Assembly: GCF_002269255.1 (NCBI RefSeq)
Contig: NZ_CP022823.1
Location: 4,030,001 to 4,094,000 of the forward strand
Direction of reading: 5' to 3'
Length of the DNA stretch: 64,000 bases
Source: Klebsiella quasivariicola
Lineage (GTDB): Bacteria; Pseudomonadota; Gammaproteobacteria; Enterobacterales; Enterobacteriaceae
In this document: positions 16,945-26,478 of the stretch, in pieces
Numbering within the stretch: position 1 is the stretch's first letter
Layout of the letters: every line of letters starts with the position of its first letter
Translations under genes and position numbers: made by a program
The notes under the pieces: generated by a model
Databases searched by the model: none
What the model saw: only the letters and a program-made list of their open reading frames with translations
What the model was told of the DNA's origin: nothing

Positions 16945-17634
16945 ATGATCCGCGCCATCGTGACCGACATAGAAGGCACCACCAGCGATATCCGCTTCGT
17001 GCATAACGTGCTGTTCCCCTACGCCCGCGAACGACTGGCCGGCTTTGTCACCGCTCAGCAGCACGCTGAACCGGTCAAAACCATTCTCGACAACCTGCGC
17101 CGCGAGACAGACGCCCCGGCCGCCAGCACCGCCGACCTTATCACTACCCTCTTCGCCTTTATGGACGAAGACCGTAAATCCACGGCGCTAAAGGCGCTAC
17201 AGGGGATCATCTGGCGCGACGGCTACCTCAACGGCGACTTTACCGGCCATCTCTATCCGGACGTACTGCCGGCCCTGGAGAAATGGAAAGCGCAGGGTAT
17301 TGATCTGTATGTATATTCCTCAGGCTCCGTCGCCGCGCAGAAATTGTTATTTGGCTACAGCGATGAAGGTGATATTACTCATCTGTTCACGGGCTATTTC
17401 GATACCCTGGTAGGCGCCAAACGCGAGGTGCAGTCCTACCGTAACATTGCTGAACACCTGGGCCACGCCCCCGGCGCTATCCTGTTCCTGTCGGATATCC
17501 ATCAGGAACTCGACGCCGCCGAGGCCGCGGGTTTGCGCACGATCCAGCTGGTACGCGGCGACCGCGACCCGGCGAGCCACCATCCTCAGGTTCAGCGTTT
17601 TGACGACATTCATCCGGAGCAGATCCCAGCATGA
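16945..17634 (+). CDS. mtnC: MtnC, enolase-phosphatase E1
   Basis: A 229-residue HAD-family enzyme of methionine salvage. It enolises and dephosphorylates 2,3-diketo-5-methylthiopentyl-1-phosphate to acireductone. The start is the ATG at 16945 after CTGGAGA; upstream in-frame codons run into the met box. The HAD motif VTDIEGTTSD is unusual for the superfamily in that Glu stands where Asp is common, as is normal for E1. YSSGSVAAQKLLF and LSDIHQELDAA are motifs II and III. It overlaps mtnD by four bases. Confidence 0.95.
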   Translation: MIRAIVTDIEGTTSDIRFVHNVLFPYARERLAGFVTAQQHAEPVKTILDNLRRETDAPAASTADLITTLFAFMDEDRKSTALKALQGIIWRDGYLNGDFTGHLYPDVLPALEKWKAQGIDLYVYSSGSVAAQKLLFGYSDEGDITHLFTGYFDTLVGAKREVQSYRNIAEHLGHAPGAILFLSDIHQELDAAEAAGLRTIQLVRGDRDPASHHPQVQRFDDIHPEQIPA

Positions 17635-18173
17635 GCGCATTAACCCTATTTTCCGTGACCGATCCGCAAACACCGCTCTGGCACAGCACCGACGCCAACG
17701 CGATTCAGGCGCAGCTTAACGCCAAAGGCGTCCGCTTCGAACGCTGGCAGGCCGACCGCGACCTCGGCGCAAATCCCAGCCCAGAAACGGTGATTGCCGC
17801 CTATCAGCACGCAATTGACAAACTGGTCGCCGAAAAGGGCTACCAGAGCTGGGACGTCATCAGCCTGCGCGCCGATAACCCGCAGAAAGCGGCGCTGCGG
17901 GAAAAATTCCTTAACGAGCACACTCATGGTGAAGATGAGGTCCGTTTCTTTGTCGAAGGCGCCGGCCTGTTCTGCCTGCATATTGGCGACGAGGTGTTCC
18001 AGGTGCTGTGCGAAAAGAACGATCTGATTTCGGTTCCCGCCCACACCCCGCACTGGTTTGATATGGGCTCAGAACCGAACTTCACCGCCATTCGCATTTT
18101 TGATAACCCGGAAGGCTGGATCGCCCAATTCACCGGCGACGATATCGCCAGCGCCTACCCGCGGCTGGCGTAA
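17631..18173 (+). CDS. mtnD: MtnD, acireductone dioxygenase
   Basis: A 180-residue cupin. The metal ligands are visible as His97, His99, Glu103 and His141 (EHTHGEDEV, HTPHWF). The Klebsiella enzyme is the classic case whose product depends on the metal: with iron it makes the methionine precursor, with nickel it makes methylthiopropionate, formate and CO. It overlaps mtnC (ATGA). A GC-rich hairpin without a T tract follows at about 18199-18230. Confidence 0.96.
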   Translation: MSALTLFSVTDPQTPLWHSTDANAIQAQLNAKGVRFERWQADRDLGANPSPETVIAAYQHAIDKLVAEKGYQSWDVISLRADNPQKAALREKFLNEHTHGEDEVRFFVEGAGLFCLHIGDEVFQVLCEKNDLISVPAHTPHWFDMGSEPNFTAIRIFDNPEGWIAQFTGDDIASAYPRLA

Positions 18174-18248
18174 CGCCGCGCTGTCATCACACGCTTTCCC
18201 GGGGACGGCGCCTGGCGCGCCGCCCCCGGGCTATCCGATCGCCACCAC

Positions 18249-20558
18249 CTAAAGCGCAATAAACGTCGGCGGGTCAAAGGCGGTGATCGGCGGCAGTTCC
18301 TCTCGCCACGGAGCGATCTCCACCCAGCAGCTCTGGGCGCTACAGCCCTGCCCCAGGCGCGAACTGCCGCGATCCTCGGTTAACACGTTGGGATTGCCGT
18401 GCTTATCGAGCGATCCTTTTTCTTTGGGATCCAGCGGGTCATACCAGGCGCCGGTGGACATCTGCACCACCCCCGGCAAAATCTGCTCGCTCAGGTGCAC
18501 GCCCGCCAGAATCGCCCCGCGGTCGTTATAGACCTTCACCACGCAGCCTTCGCGGATGTCTCTTGCCTGCGCATCGCTCGGATGCATCCACAGCGGCTCG
18601 CGTCCCTGAATTTTCGTCGCCCGGCTGACGCTGCCGTGGTCGTACTGACTGTGCAGGCGGGCGCGCGGCTGACTGGAGAGCAGATGAAGCGGCCAGCGCG
18701 CCGCCTCCTGCCGCTGGCGGGCGGCCTCTTCCTCATCCCACCACGGATGGCCAGGGCATTCACGATAGCCAAACCCGGCGACGGTGGCGGAAAAGAGTTC
18801 AATCTTGCCGGAGGGCGTGGTGAGCGGATAGCGCTGCGGATCGGCGCGAAAATCGGCGAGAAAGATCTGCGGCCGCTCCGGCGCACTGTACTCCAGCACC
18901 CCCTGCTGCCAGAACGCCTCGAATGAGGGCAGCGTAATGTCCTCCTCTTCGGCCCGCGGTCTTGACTCCTCATAGAGATGACGCAGCCACTGCCCGGCGT
19001 CACGTCCTTCGCTGAACTGTTCTCCGAAGCCCAGCCGTTCGGCCAGATCGCAGAAAATGGCGTAATCATCACGCGCCTCGCCCACCGGCGGGATCTGCGC
19101 GCTCATAGCGATCATAAACCCGTCGTGGCCGCCGCAGCCGATGTCCTCTCGCTCCAGCGAGGTGGTGGCCGGCAGAACGATATCGGAAAATTTGGCCTGC
19201 GCGGTCCAGTACTGCTCATGCACCACCACCGTCTCCGGGCGGCGCCAGGCCTCGCACAGTCGGTTGAGATCCTGATGATGATGAAACGCATTGCCTCCCG
19301 CCCAGTAGACTAAACGGATATCGGGATAACGCCGCTGCTGACCGTCGAACTCATAGACTTCTCCCGGATGGAGCAGCATATCGGACAGCCGCGCCACCGG
19401 GATAACGCTGTCCACCGCATTCTCCCCGGCGGGCAAGCGCGGGCCGGAAAACGCTTTTCGCACCGCACCCGCCAGGTTGGTACAGGCGTAGCCAAACCCA
19501 AGGCCGCCGCCCGGTGTGCCGATCTGTCCCAGCAGCGCGGTCAGGGCCACCGTCGCCCAGTAGGCTTGCTCCCCCTGACGGGCGCGCTGGACAGACCAGG
19601 AGATATTCACCATCGTCCGGTGGCGGGCCATCTCCCGCGCCAGGTCGGCGATGCGCTGGGCGTCCAGGCCGGTGATCGCCGCCGCCCACGCCGGGGTTTT
19701 CGCCACGCCGTCGTGCTCGCCCAACAGATAAGCGCGATAGTGGGCAAACCCGACGGTATGGCTGGCGACAAACGCCTGGTCGTAGAGAGATTCACTGATC
19801 AGCACATAGCTCAGCGTCAGCAGCAGAGCGGTATCGGTGCCCGGCCGAATGGCCAGCCACTCGGCGTCGGCTACCGCGCTAAGATCATTGCGCACCGGGC
19901 TGATATTGATAAATCGCGCGCCGTTGGCCTGCATCTTATCCAGCCAGTACTGCAGCATATGGTCATTGGCGCCGCCGCCGTTGACCTGGGCATTGCGCAG
20001 CGGCAGTCCGCCGATGGCGACAAACAGCTGACACTCCCGCGCCAGCTCGGAAAAATGGGTATGCTGACGGTGCAGCGGGCTCAGCGGCCCGAGAATATGC
20101 GGCAGAATGCGCTCGCCCGCGGCGCTGCTATAGGTATTGGTGCTGGCGGTATACCCGCCAAATCCCTTGAGAAAGCGGTGCAGCTGGCTCTGTGCATGGT
20201 GAAAGCGCCCGGCGCTGGCCCAGCCGTAGGAGCCGCCGTAGATCGCCTCATTGCCGCAGCGCGCCTTGACCGAACGCAGCTCGCGAGCCAGCAGGTCGAG
20301 CGCCACCTCCCAGCTGACTTCGACAAAGGGCTCCTTGCCTCGCCCCTCTCGTGACGCCGGCCCCTGCTGCAGATAGCCAGCGCGCACCGCCGGACGGCGA
20401 ATGCGCGTTTGGCTGGTCACCGCGTCGGGGAGCGACTGGCCGATGCGTGACGGATTTTTATCCCAGGGCACCGGATTCACCGCCACAATATCGCCTTCCT
20501 GGCTTTCTACCTGCCACGTTCCCCAGTGCATCACCGTATAATTATGCTGTTTCTTCAT
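18249..20558 (-). CDS. bisC: BisC-type molybdopterin oxidoreductase, cytoplasmic
   Basis: A 769-residue DMSO-reductase-family enzyme (E. coli BisC about 777) starting MKKQHNYTVMHWGTWQV. It has no twin-arginine signal, which sets it apart from periplasmic TorA/TorZ and fits the cytoplasmic BisC type. BisC reduces biotin sulfoxide and also free methionine-S-sulfoxide. The cofactor-binding regions NTYSSAAGERILPHILG, GGGLGFGYACTN and HSQYDHGSVS are recognisable. The frame stays open 41 codons upstream; the ATG at 20558 is chosen for family length. Substrate is inferred; placement next to methionine-salvage genes favours methionine sulfoxide. Confidence 0.8.
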   Translation of the reverse strand: MKKQHNYTVMHWGTWQVESQEGDIVAVNPVPWDKNPSRIGQSLPDAVTSQTRIRRPAVRAGYLQQGPASREGRGKEPFVEVSWEVALDLLARELRSVKARCGNEAIYGGSYGWASAGRFHHAQSQLHRFLKGFGGYTASTNTYSSAAGERILPHILGPLSPLHRQHTHFSELARECQLFVAIGGLPLRNAQVNGGGANDHMLQYWLDKMQANGARFINISPVRNDLSAVADAEWLAIRPGTDTALLLTLSYVLISESLYDQAFVASHTVGFAHYRAYLLGEHDGVAKTPAWAAAITGLDAQRIADLAREMARHRTMVNISWSVQRARQGEQAYWATVALTALLGQIGTPGGGLGFGYACTNLAGAVRKAFSGPRLPAGENAVDSVIPVARLSDMLLHPGEVYEFDGQQRRYPDIRLVYWAGGNAFHHHQDLNRLCEAWRRPETVVVHEQYWTAQAKFSDIVLPATTSLEREDIGCGGHDGFMIAMSAQIPPVGEARDDYAIFCDLAERLGFGEQFSEGRDAGQWLRHLYEESRPRAEEEDITLPSFEAFWQQGVLEYSAPERPQIFLADFRADPQRYPLTTPSGKIELFSATVAGFGYRECPGHPWWDEEEAARQRQEAARWPLHLLSSQPRARLHSQYDHGSVSRATKIQGREPLWMHPSDAQARDIREGCVVKVYNDRGAILAGVHLSEQILPGVVQMSTGAWYDPLDPKEKGSLDKHGNPNVLTEDRGSSRLGQGCSAQSCWVEIAPWREELPPITAFDPPTFIAL

Positions 20559-20968
20559 AGCACCCGCGTTCTTCTCAGCCAAAAACTCGTTAAAATAAAT
20601 CGAGGAAATGACGGAAATATCCCCGTCCCAGCCAGACATTACTCTGCTAAAAAAAGTATTAGCCCACGCAATCACCTGCATTTCCCTGCAAGGGCCTTAT
20701 TTCTCCACGCCATCACAATAAACAGAAAGCCGTCTTTATCCGTTAAATAAACACGGAAAAAGTCAAAAATAAAACCACAAAATAAAAAGGTATATTTTGC
20801 ATCATGAAATATTTTCAGGTTCCCGATGGCAAAATAACATTTTTCTCTGGCGTTTCTGCGATATAACATTGCCGGCATAACTTAGACTTATTTTGTATTT
20901 GAGGTGGCGAGGTCCTTCTTGTCATGCTACCGCTCCGCAACCACCTTCATCACAGGATCATAATAACA
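20559..20968. other. 410-base divergent intergenic region, A/T-rich
   Basis: It lies between bisC and the first ABC operon and must hold promoters for both. The middle (about 20680-20890) is clearly richer in A and T than the genes around it. One AGCCGTCT at 20728-20735 and one AGACTTAT at 20884-20891 look like single MetJ boxes but have no in-register partner. I saw no gene. Confidence 0.5.
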
Positions 20969-21949
20969 ATGTCGCAGAAGAGAAAATTATTGCCTGCCGC
21001 GCTGGGACTGCTTTCCCTTGCCTCGCTGAGCGTCACTGCCGCGGACGCCCTCTCCTTACAGGGAAAAACCATTGGCGTTGCCGTGGTCGGCACTCAGCAT
21101 TTCTGGGATCGCGAGGCCTTTAAAGGCGCGACAGAGGAAGTGGAGAAACTGGGGGGGAAAGTCATTGGCGTCGATGGCGGTCGCGATAACCAGGTGCATG
21201 CCAATAATCACGATATTTTACTGTCACGCAAGGTGGATGCGGTAATTAGTATTCTCGGCGACAGCGCCGTCGAACCCAAATTTAAAGCATTGCGTGATGC
21301 CGGTATCCCGGTATTTACCGTGGATCATGTTTCACAATATTCAGTCAACAATACCACCTCCGATAACTACACTTTAGGCTCAACCATCGGCCGCTATATG
21401 GCGGATGAATTAGGCGGCAAAGGCAACGTCGCTGTATTTAACGCATTCTCCAGCGCGCTGCGTATTTGCGGCATTCGTTACGATCAGTGGAAATATGTCC
21501 TTAAGGATTATCCGGATATTCATATTATCCAGCCTGAGCTTGCGGAACAGTTTGCCAACTCACAGGAAGATGCGCGGAAGAAAACCCTCGAATTACTCAG
21601 TCAGTATCCGAAAGGCAAACTGGACGCCATCCATGTCGCCTGCTGGGATCAACCGGCCATCGGCATCGTCCAGGCGCTGGAAGAGACCGGTCGCGATAAG
21701 GACGTGAAAGTAACGGCGATCGACGCCGGTCCGGAGACCCTGGAGATCATGGCAGAGCCTGGCAGTCCGTTCGTGGCGAACGTCGCGCAGCAGCCGCATC
21801 TGATCGGCCAGACCTCTGCCGACAACGTGGCCCGCTACTTTGCCGGTCAGAAACTGCCGGTGCAAACCTTTATCCCGGTGGTCCCGGTGAAAGGTCCGCA
21901 GGAGGCGAAAGCGGTGTATAAACAGTTGGGATACGGCGAACTGCAGTGA
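20969..21949 (+). CDS. Periplasmic sugar-binding protein, ribose/RbsB family
   Basis: A 326-residue type I periplasmic binding protein with a signal peptide ending near LSVTAADA. VVGTQHFWDREAFKG and YPKGKLDAIHVACWDQPA are typical binding-pocket regions of the family. The start is the ATG at 20969; the frame opens 15 codons earlier but those residues do not look like a signal peptide. It is the first gene of an operon with an ATPase, two permeases and a PfkB kinase. The ligand is unknown; a pentose or pentose-like compound is likely. Confidence 0.82.
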   Translation: MSQKRKLLPAALGLLSLASLSVTAADALSLQGKTIGVAVVGTQHFWDREAFKGATEEVEKLGGKVIGVDGGRDNQVHANNHDILLSRKVDAVISILGDSAVEPKFKALRDAGIPVFTVDHVSQYSVNNTTSDNYTLGSTIGRYMADELGGKGNVAVFNAFSSALRICGIRYDQWKYVLKDYPDIHIIQPELAEQFANSQEDARKKTLELLSQYPKGKLDAIHVACWDQPAIGIVQALEETGRDKDVKVTAIDAGPETLEIMAEPGSPFVANVAQQPHLIGQTSADNVARYFAGQKLPVQTFIPVVPVKGPQEAKAVYKQLGYGELQ

Positions 21950-23496
21950 TAAATCAACACCCTGGCGGGGAGCGCCCCGCCGCGGGTCTGGTCATGGACC
22001 AGATCGGCAAACGTTTTGCCAGCGTCACCGCGCTCAATGCGGTCACCCTGCGCCTGAGCCCAGGGGAAATTCATGGCCTGATTGGCGAGAACGGCGCCGG
22101 TAAATCGACGCTGATCAAAATCCTCGCCGGCGTCTATCAGGCCGACAGCGGCAGCGTGACGCTGGACGGTCACCCGCTGCCCCTCGGCAACCCGGCTGCC
22201 ATCGAAGCCGCCGGCATCCGCGTTATCCACCAGGAGCTGAACCTGATCCCGCATTTTACCGTCGCGGAATCGGTGTTTCTCGGCCAGGAGTATCGCACCC
22301 GCTGGGGGGCGCTGGATCGCCGACGGATGAAGGCCGCTACGGCGCAATTTTTCCAGCAACACTGGCAGTTGACGATCGACCCCGAACGGCTGGTGCGCGA
22401 CCTGAGCCTGGCCGAACGCAAGCTGGTGCAGATTGCCCGCGCGCTGATCGACGGCGCGGCGCGGCTGGTGGTATTCGACGAGCCCACCGCGCCGCTGGAG
22501 GCGCAGGAGGCCAGTCTGGTCTCCTCCGCCATCCTGCGCCTGCGCGACCAGGGCATTGCCATTCTGTATATTTCCCACTACCTCAATGAGATAGCCACCC
22601 TCTGCGACCGCGGCACCGTGCTGCGTAACGGGGAAGTGGTCGGCTATCCGGACCGCGACCTGCTGCAGAACACCGAGGCGCTGATCGCCATGATGGTTGG
22701 CCGGGAAATCGACCAGCTCTATACCCCGCGCCAGCGCCCGGCGGCAGACACCGGGGCGGCCCCGCTGCTCTCGGTGCGCCAGCTGAGCGACGGGCAGCAG
22801 CTGCAGGATCTCTCTTTTGATATTCAGCCGGGCGAAATCGTCGGCGTCGCCGGCCTGCTGGGCGCCGGGCGCGATGTGCTGGTCGACTTACTCTACGGCT
22901 TACGCCCGGCGGAACGCGGTACCATCCACCTCGACGGCCGGCCGCGGCGCATCCGCACGCCAAAGCAGGCGATCCGCGCCGGCATGGCGCTGGTGCCGCG
23001 CGACCGCCGCCATCAGGGGCTGATCCTGCCCTTCACCACCGCCGACAATATTAATCTCGCCTCGCTGCCGGAGACCGCCACCTTGGGCTGGGAGCGGCGG
23101 GGTCTCGCCGAGCAGAAAGCGCGCGACTGGATAGAACAGCTGGCGATCCGCCCGGGACGCCCGGGGCTGCCGGTACGCTACATGAGCGGCGGTAATCAGC
23201 AGAAAGCGATCCTCGCCCGCTGGCTGGGGACCGATGCCCGGCTGTTTATTCTCGATGAACCCACCCTTGGGGTCGATATCGGCGCCCGTCGCGATATTTA
23301 TCAACGGACGCGCCAGCTAGCCGATAAAGGACGGGCGGTGCTGGTCTCCTCCAGCGACGCCACCGAACTGCTCGGACTATGCGACCGGATCCTGGTCCTC
23401 TGGCGCGGCGCGCTGGCGGCCAATCTGCCCACCCACGGGCTAACGCTGGACGCCCTGCTGGTGGCGATCAACGGCGGACAGGAGCCTTCACCATGA
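21946..23496 (+). CDS. Sugar ABC transporter ATPase, duplicated nucleotide-binding domains
   Basis: A 516-residue RbsA-type ATPase. Domain 1 has Walker A GENGAGKST and an LSLAERKLVQIARAL signature. Domain 2 has the degenerate P-loop GLLGAGRDV common in this family and the signature MSGGNQQKAILARWL with FILDEPTLGVD. It starts at a GTG inside GTGA, overlapping the binding-protein stop by four bases; an ATG at 21994 is the alternative. It powers the two permeases that follow. Confidence 0.87.
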   Translation: MINQHPGGERPAAGLVMDQIGKRFASVTALNAVTLRLSPGEIHGLIGENGAGKSTLIKILAGVYQADSGSVTLDGHPLPLGNPAAIEAAGIRVIHQELNLIPHFTVAESVFLGQEYRTRWGALDRRRMKAATAQFFQQHWQLTIDPERLVRDLSLAERKLVQIARALIDGAARLVVFDEPTAPLEAQEASLVSSAILRLRDQGIAILYISHYLNEIATLCDRGTVLRNGEVVGYPDRDLLQNTEALIAMMVGREIDQLYTPRQRPAADTGAAPLLSVRQLSDGQQLQDLSFDIQPGEIVGVAGLLGAGRDVLVDLLYGLRPAERGTIHLDGRPRRIRTPKQAIRAGMALVPRDRRHQGLILPFTTADNINLASLPETATLGWERRGLAEQKARDWIEQLAIRPGRPGLPVRYMSGGNQQKAILARWLGTDARLFILDEPTLGVDIGARRDIYQRTRQLADKGRAVLVSSSDATELLGLCDRILVLWRGALAANLPTHGLTLDALLVAINGGQEPSP

Positions 23497-24482
23497 GTAC
23501 CGCTATCCTGCGTCGCGGCCGTCCGGGCCTGGCGACGCTGATTGAAAAATTTCCCCTGATCCTGTTTCTGGCGCTGCTGGTATGGCTGAGCGTACAGTCT
23601 CCCTACTTTCTCAGCTGGCAAAATATCAGCCTGATGCTGGTCCAGAGCGTTCCGCTGGCGATCCTCTGTTTCGGCCTGGTCTGCGTTATCGCCGTGGGCG
23701 GGGATGACGTGGTCTCCGGCGGCATCGACCTCTCCCTGCCGGCGACGGCGGTGCTCGGCGTCGCGCTGCTCAGCCTCGGTCTGGCCGAATGGCACACGCC
23801 GTACCTCCTGCTGCTGGCGCTGCTGGCGGCGGTTTGCCTGCTCTGCGGGGCAATTAACGGCTTGCTGGTGCTGGCGGCCGGCCTGCCGCCGCTGCTGGCC
23901 ACCCTCTCGACCTCCGTGGCGTTTACCGGCCTGACAGATCTGTTGACCGGCCAGCGGCGCATCGCGGTCAGCGATCCGCTGATGGTCGCCTTTCGCGATA
24001 ACAGCGTGCTGGGCCTGCCCTGGCCGCTGATCTATCTGCTGGGGGTATTTATCCTGTTCCAGTTCCTGCTCCACCACTCCCGCTTCGGCCAGCATGTGCA
24101 GGCGGTGGGCGGCAACCGCGATATGGCGCAGATGAGCGGCCTGAACGTGCGCCGCCTGACCCTGCTGGTCTGGCTGTTAGCGGGCATTGCCGCCGGGCTG
24201 GCTATTCTGCCGCTGCTCAGCCAGGGCTCCGGCAGTTCCAGCGGGACGGCCACGCCGCTGCTGCTGGAAACCGTGCTGGCGACCTTTATCGGCGCCGCCT
24301 TCTCGCGCCGTCGGGTGGTCACCATCTGGGGGGCGCTGCTGGGGGCGATTCTGGTCAATGCCCTCTCTAACGGGCTCGGCCTGCTGGGGGTCAATATCTT
24401 CTGGATGGGCGCCATTAAAGGCGGCCTGATCCTGGTGGTGCTGGCGGCATCGGCGGTCAGACACAAAGGAGGCGAGGCATGA
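23493..24482 (+). CDS. Sugar ABC transporter permease 1, RbsC family
   Basis: A 329-residue inner-membrane permease with about eight to ten hydrophobic helices. The family region DDVVSGGIDLSLPAT corresponds to the GGIDLSVG motif and contains an unusual DDVV insertion. It overlaps the ATPase by four bases (ATGA) and the next permease by four more, so translation is coupled. Two different permeases suggest a heterodimeric channel. Confidence 0.85.
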   Translation: MSTAILRRGRPGLATLIEKFPLILFLALLVWLSVQSPYFLSWQNISLMLVQSVPLAILCFGLVCVIAVGGDDVVSGGIDLSLPATAVLGVALLSLGLAEWHTPYLLLLALLAAVCLLCGAINGLLVLAAGLPPLLATLSTSVAFTGLTDLLTGQRRIAVSDPLMVAFRDNSVLGLPWPLIYLLGVFILFQFLLHHSRFGQHVQAVGGNRDMAQMSGLNVRRLTLLVWLLAGIAAGLAILPLLSQGSGSSSGTATPLLLETVLATFIGAAFSRRRVVTIWGALLGAILVNALSNGLGLLGVNIFWMGAIKGGLILVVLAASAVRHKGGEA

Positions 24483-25483
24483 GCCAGATAACCCTGAAAA
24501 CCCCTGCCCCGACAGAACAGACGGCCAGCAGCCCGCTGGCCTGGCTATCGCGGGCCGGATTTGGCGTCATCACCCTGCTGGCCATCGCCCTGTTTGGCTG
24601 GGCGAATCCGGTATTTTTAACCGTGGATAACTGGGCCAACCTGCTGCAGGGCAGCGCGATCCTGCTGATTGTGGCGATGGCGATGACCCTGATCGTCAGC
24701 GCCGGGGCGATTGATCTGTCGGTGGGCGTTGCGCTCGATTTCGGCGCCGCCTTCGCCCTCGTCGCCCTGAAAACCTGGCATCTGCCGTGGCAGGCCGCGG
24801 TGGGCTGCGCCCTGCTTGGCGGCGTCCTGATTGGCCTGCTCAATGCCTTTCTGATCCTCATCTGCCGGATCCGCCCCTTCCTCGCCACGCTCGGCACCTG
24901 GTTTATCGCCAGCAGCGCCGAGCGCATCTATACCGACGGCGGCGGCGCGATAGCCTATCGGCGGATGGCGCCGGAATATCACGATCTGGCAGTGGGCAGC
25001 CTTGGTGGGATCCCCACGCCGGTGGTGATTGTGCTGGCGCTGTGGCTGGTGGCCTGGCTGGTCACCGAGCGCACGCTGTGGGGCAAATATGTCCGCGCCA
25101 TCGGTCAGAACAGCGAAGCAGCGCGCATCGCCGGGATCCGCGATCGCCTGACCATGCTCGGCGTGCTGGTGGCCGCCTCGGCGCTCTGTGCCGTCGGCGG
25201 GGTGATCCTCTCCGCCAACCTGCGGCAGTTTACCCCGCTGGCCGGGCAGTCTTACCTGATGGACGCCATTGCGGCAGTATTTATCGGCACCGCCTTTAAT
25301 CGTCTGGGCCGGGTCAGCATCCTTGGCACCCTCGGCGGCGTGCTGTTCCTTGCCATTATTGATAATGGCCTGAACCTGATGGGGCTCAATTATCTGGTGA
25401 AGGACGCGCTGGTCGGCGTGATTCTGGTGGTGGCCCTCGCCCTTTCCTTCTGGCAGGCGCGCATGCGCCAAACGCATCGCTAA
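24479..25483 (+). CDS. Sugar ABC transporter permease 2, RbsC family
   Basis: A 334-residue permease with the motif SAGAIDLSVGVALDFG. It is clearly related to, but different from, the permease just before it, and overlaps that gene by four bases. It is followed after 11 bases by the PfkB kinase, so transport and phosphorylation are probably expressed together. Confidence 0.85.
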   Translation: MSQITLKTPAPTEQTASSPLAWLSRAGFGVITLLAIALFGWANPVFLTVDNWANLLQGSAILLIVAMAMTLIVSAGAIDLSVGVALDFGAAFALVALKTWHLPWQAAVGCALLGGVLIGLLNAFLILICRIRPFLATLGTWFIASSAERIYTDGGGAIAYRRMAPEYHDLAVGSLGGIPTPVVIVLALWLVAWLVTERTLWGKYVRAIGQNSEAARIAGIRDRLTMLGVLVAASALCAVGGVILSANLRQFTPLAGQSYLMDAIAAVFIGTAFNRLGRVSILGTLGGVLFLAIIDNGLNLMGLNYLVKDALVGVILVVALALSFWQARMRQTHR

Positions 25484-25494
25484 ACGGGAGAACG

Positions 25495-26436
25495 ATGGCA
25501 ACCTTTGACGCCGTGTTTGTCGGCCTGACTATTCTGGATATCGCCGGGCGCCCGGTGGTGGCGATCCCGCCGCGCGGCGGCGTCGCCTTTATTGAGCAAA
25601 TTCGCCTCAACCCCGCCGGCACCGCCGCCGGGGCCAATATTAACGCCGCGAAGCTGGGGATCCGCACCGCAGCGGTGGCCTGCCTGGGTGAAGATGAAAA
25701 GGCCGACTTTATCCTCGCCAGCTATGCCCGGCTGGGCATCGACTGCTCGCTTATCCAGCGCACCGCGCTGAAAGAGACCTCGGCGACGATCCTGCCGATT
25801 CGCCCCAACGGCGAGCGTCCGGCCCTGCACTGCCGGGGCGCATCCGACGCCCTGTTTGTCAGTGACGCGGAATTTGACGCCGTCCTCGACTGTCGTTTCC
25901 TGCATCACGGCGGGACCGGACTGCTGGCGGCAATGGATCAGGGGCAGAGCGCGCGGCTGTTGCAGGCGGCTAAAGCGCGCGGAGTCACCACCAGCTTTGA
26001 CCTTATCGCCCCGAATGAAGACACCCTTGAACTGCTGCGGCCCCTGCTGCCGTCGGTGGATTATTTCATGCCTTCGCTGGAGGAAGCCGCTTTTCTCTGC
26101 GGCGAGACCCAGCCGGAGGCCATCGGCCGTTTCTTCCTGGCGCTCGGCGTGGGCACCTGTATTCTGAAAGACGGCGAGAACGGCTCCTGGCTTATCCGTG
26201 GCGATGGCGCGCTGGAGCATATTGCGCCGTGGCCCGTCGAGGCAGTGGATACCACCGGCTGCGGCGACAGCTACTGCGGCGGGTTTATTGCCGCGCTGGC
26301 GCGCGGGCTCAGCGTGAAAGCAGCGTGTGACGTCGCCTCGGCGGTGGCCGCGCTGGTGGCAACCGGGATGGGATCGGATGCCGGGGTGGTAGACTGGGAA
26401 CAGACCCAGGCTTTTATGGCGGCCCATCGCCCCTGA
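25495..26436 (+). CDS. PfkB-family carbohydrate kinase
   Basis: A 313-residue ribokinase-fold kinase. The N-terminal glycine-rich motif is in NPAGTAAGANINAAKLG. The C-terminal signature reads DTTGCGDSYCGGF, so the usual GAGD anion hole is GCGD, with the catalytic Asp kept. It probably phosphorylates the sugar brought in by the ABC transporter encoded directly upstream. The substrate cannot be told from the sequence. It converges on a dehydrogenase gene of the mtnB operon. Confidence 0.82.
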   Translation: MATFDAVFVGLTILDIAGRPVVAIPPRGGVAFIEQIRLNPAGTAAGANINAAKLGIRTAAVACLGEDEKADFILASYARLGIDCSLIQRTALKETSATILPIRPNGERPALHCRGASDALFVSDAEFDAVLDCRFLHHGGTGLLAAMDQGQSARLLQAAKARGVTTSFDLIAPNEDTLELLRPLLPSVDYFMPSLEEAAFLCGETQPEAIGRFFLALGVGTCILKDGENGSWLIRGDGALEHIAPWPVEAVDTTGCGDSYCGGFIAALARGLSVKAACDVASAVAALVATGMGSDAGVVDWEQTQAFMAAHRP

Positions 26437-26478
26437 CGTTGGACCCACGCCGCTGCAGGACGCGGCGGCGCAAGCGGC

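Noticed and set aside
20728..20735. AGCCGTCT upstream of the first ABC operon as a MetJ operator
   Set aside because: It is a single box. The eight-base neighbours on both sides match the consensus poorly, and MetJ needs at least two adjacent boxes.
26437..26478. Terminator between the PfkB kinase and the dehydrogenase
   Set aside because: The 42-base gap is GC-rich and can fold weakly, but there is no T tract on either strand.
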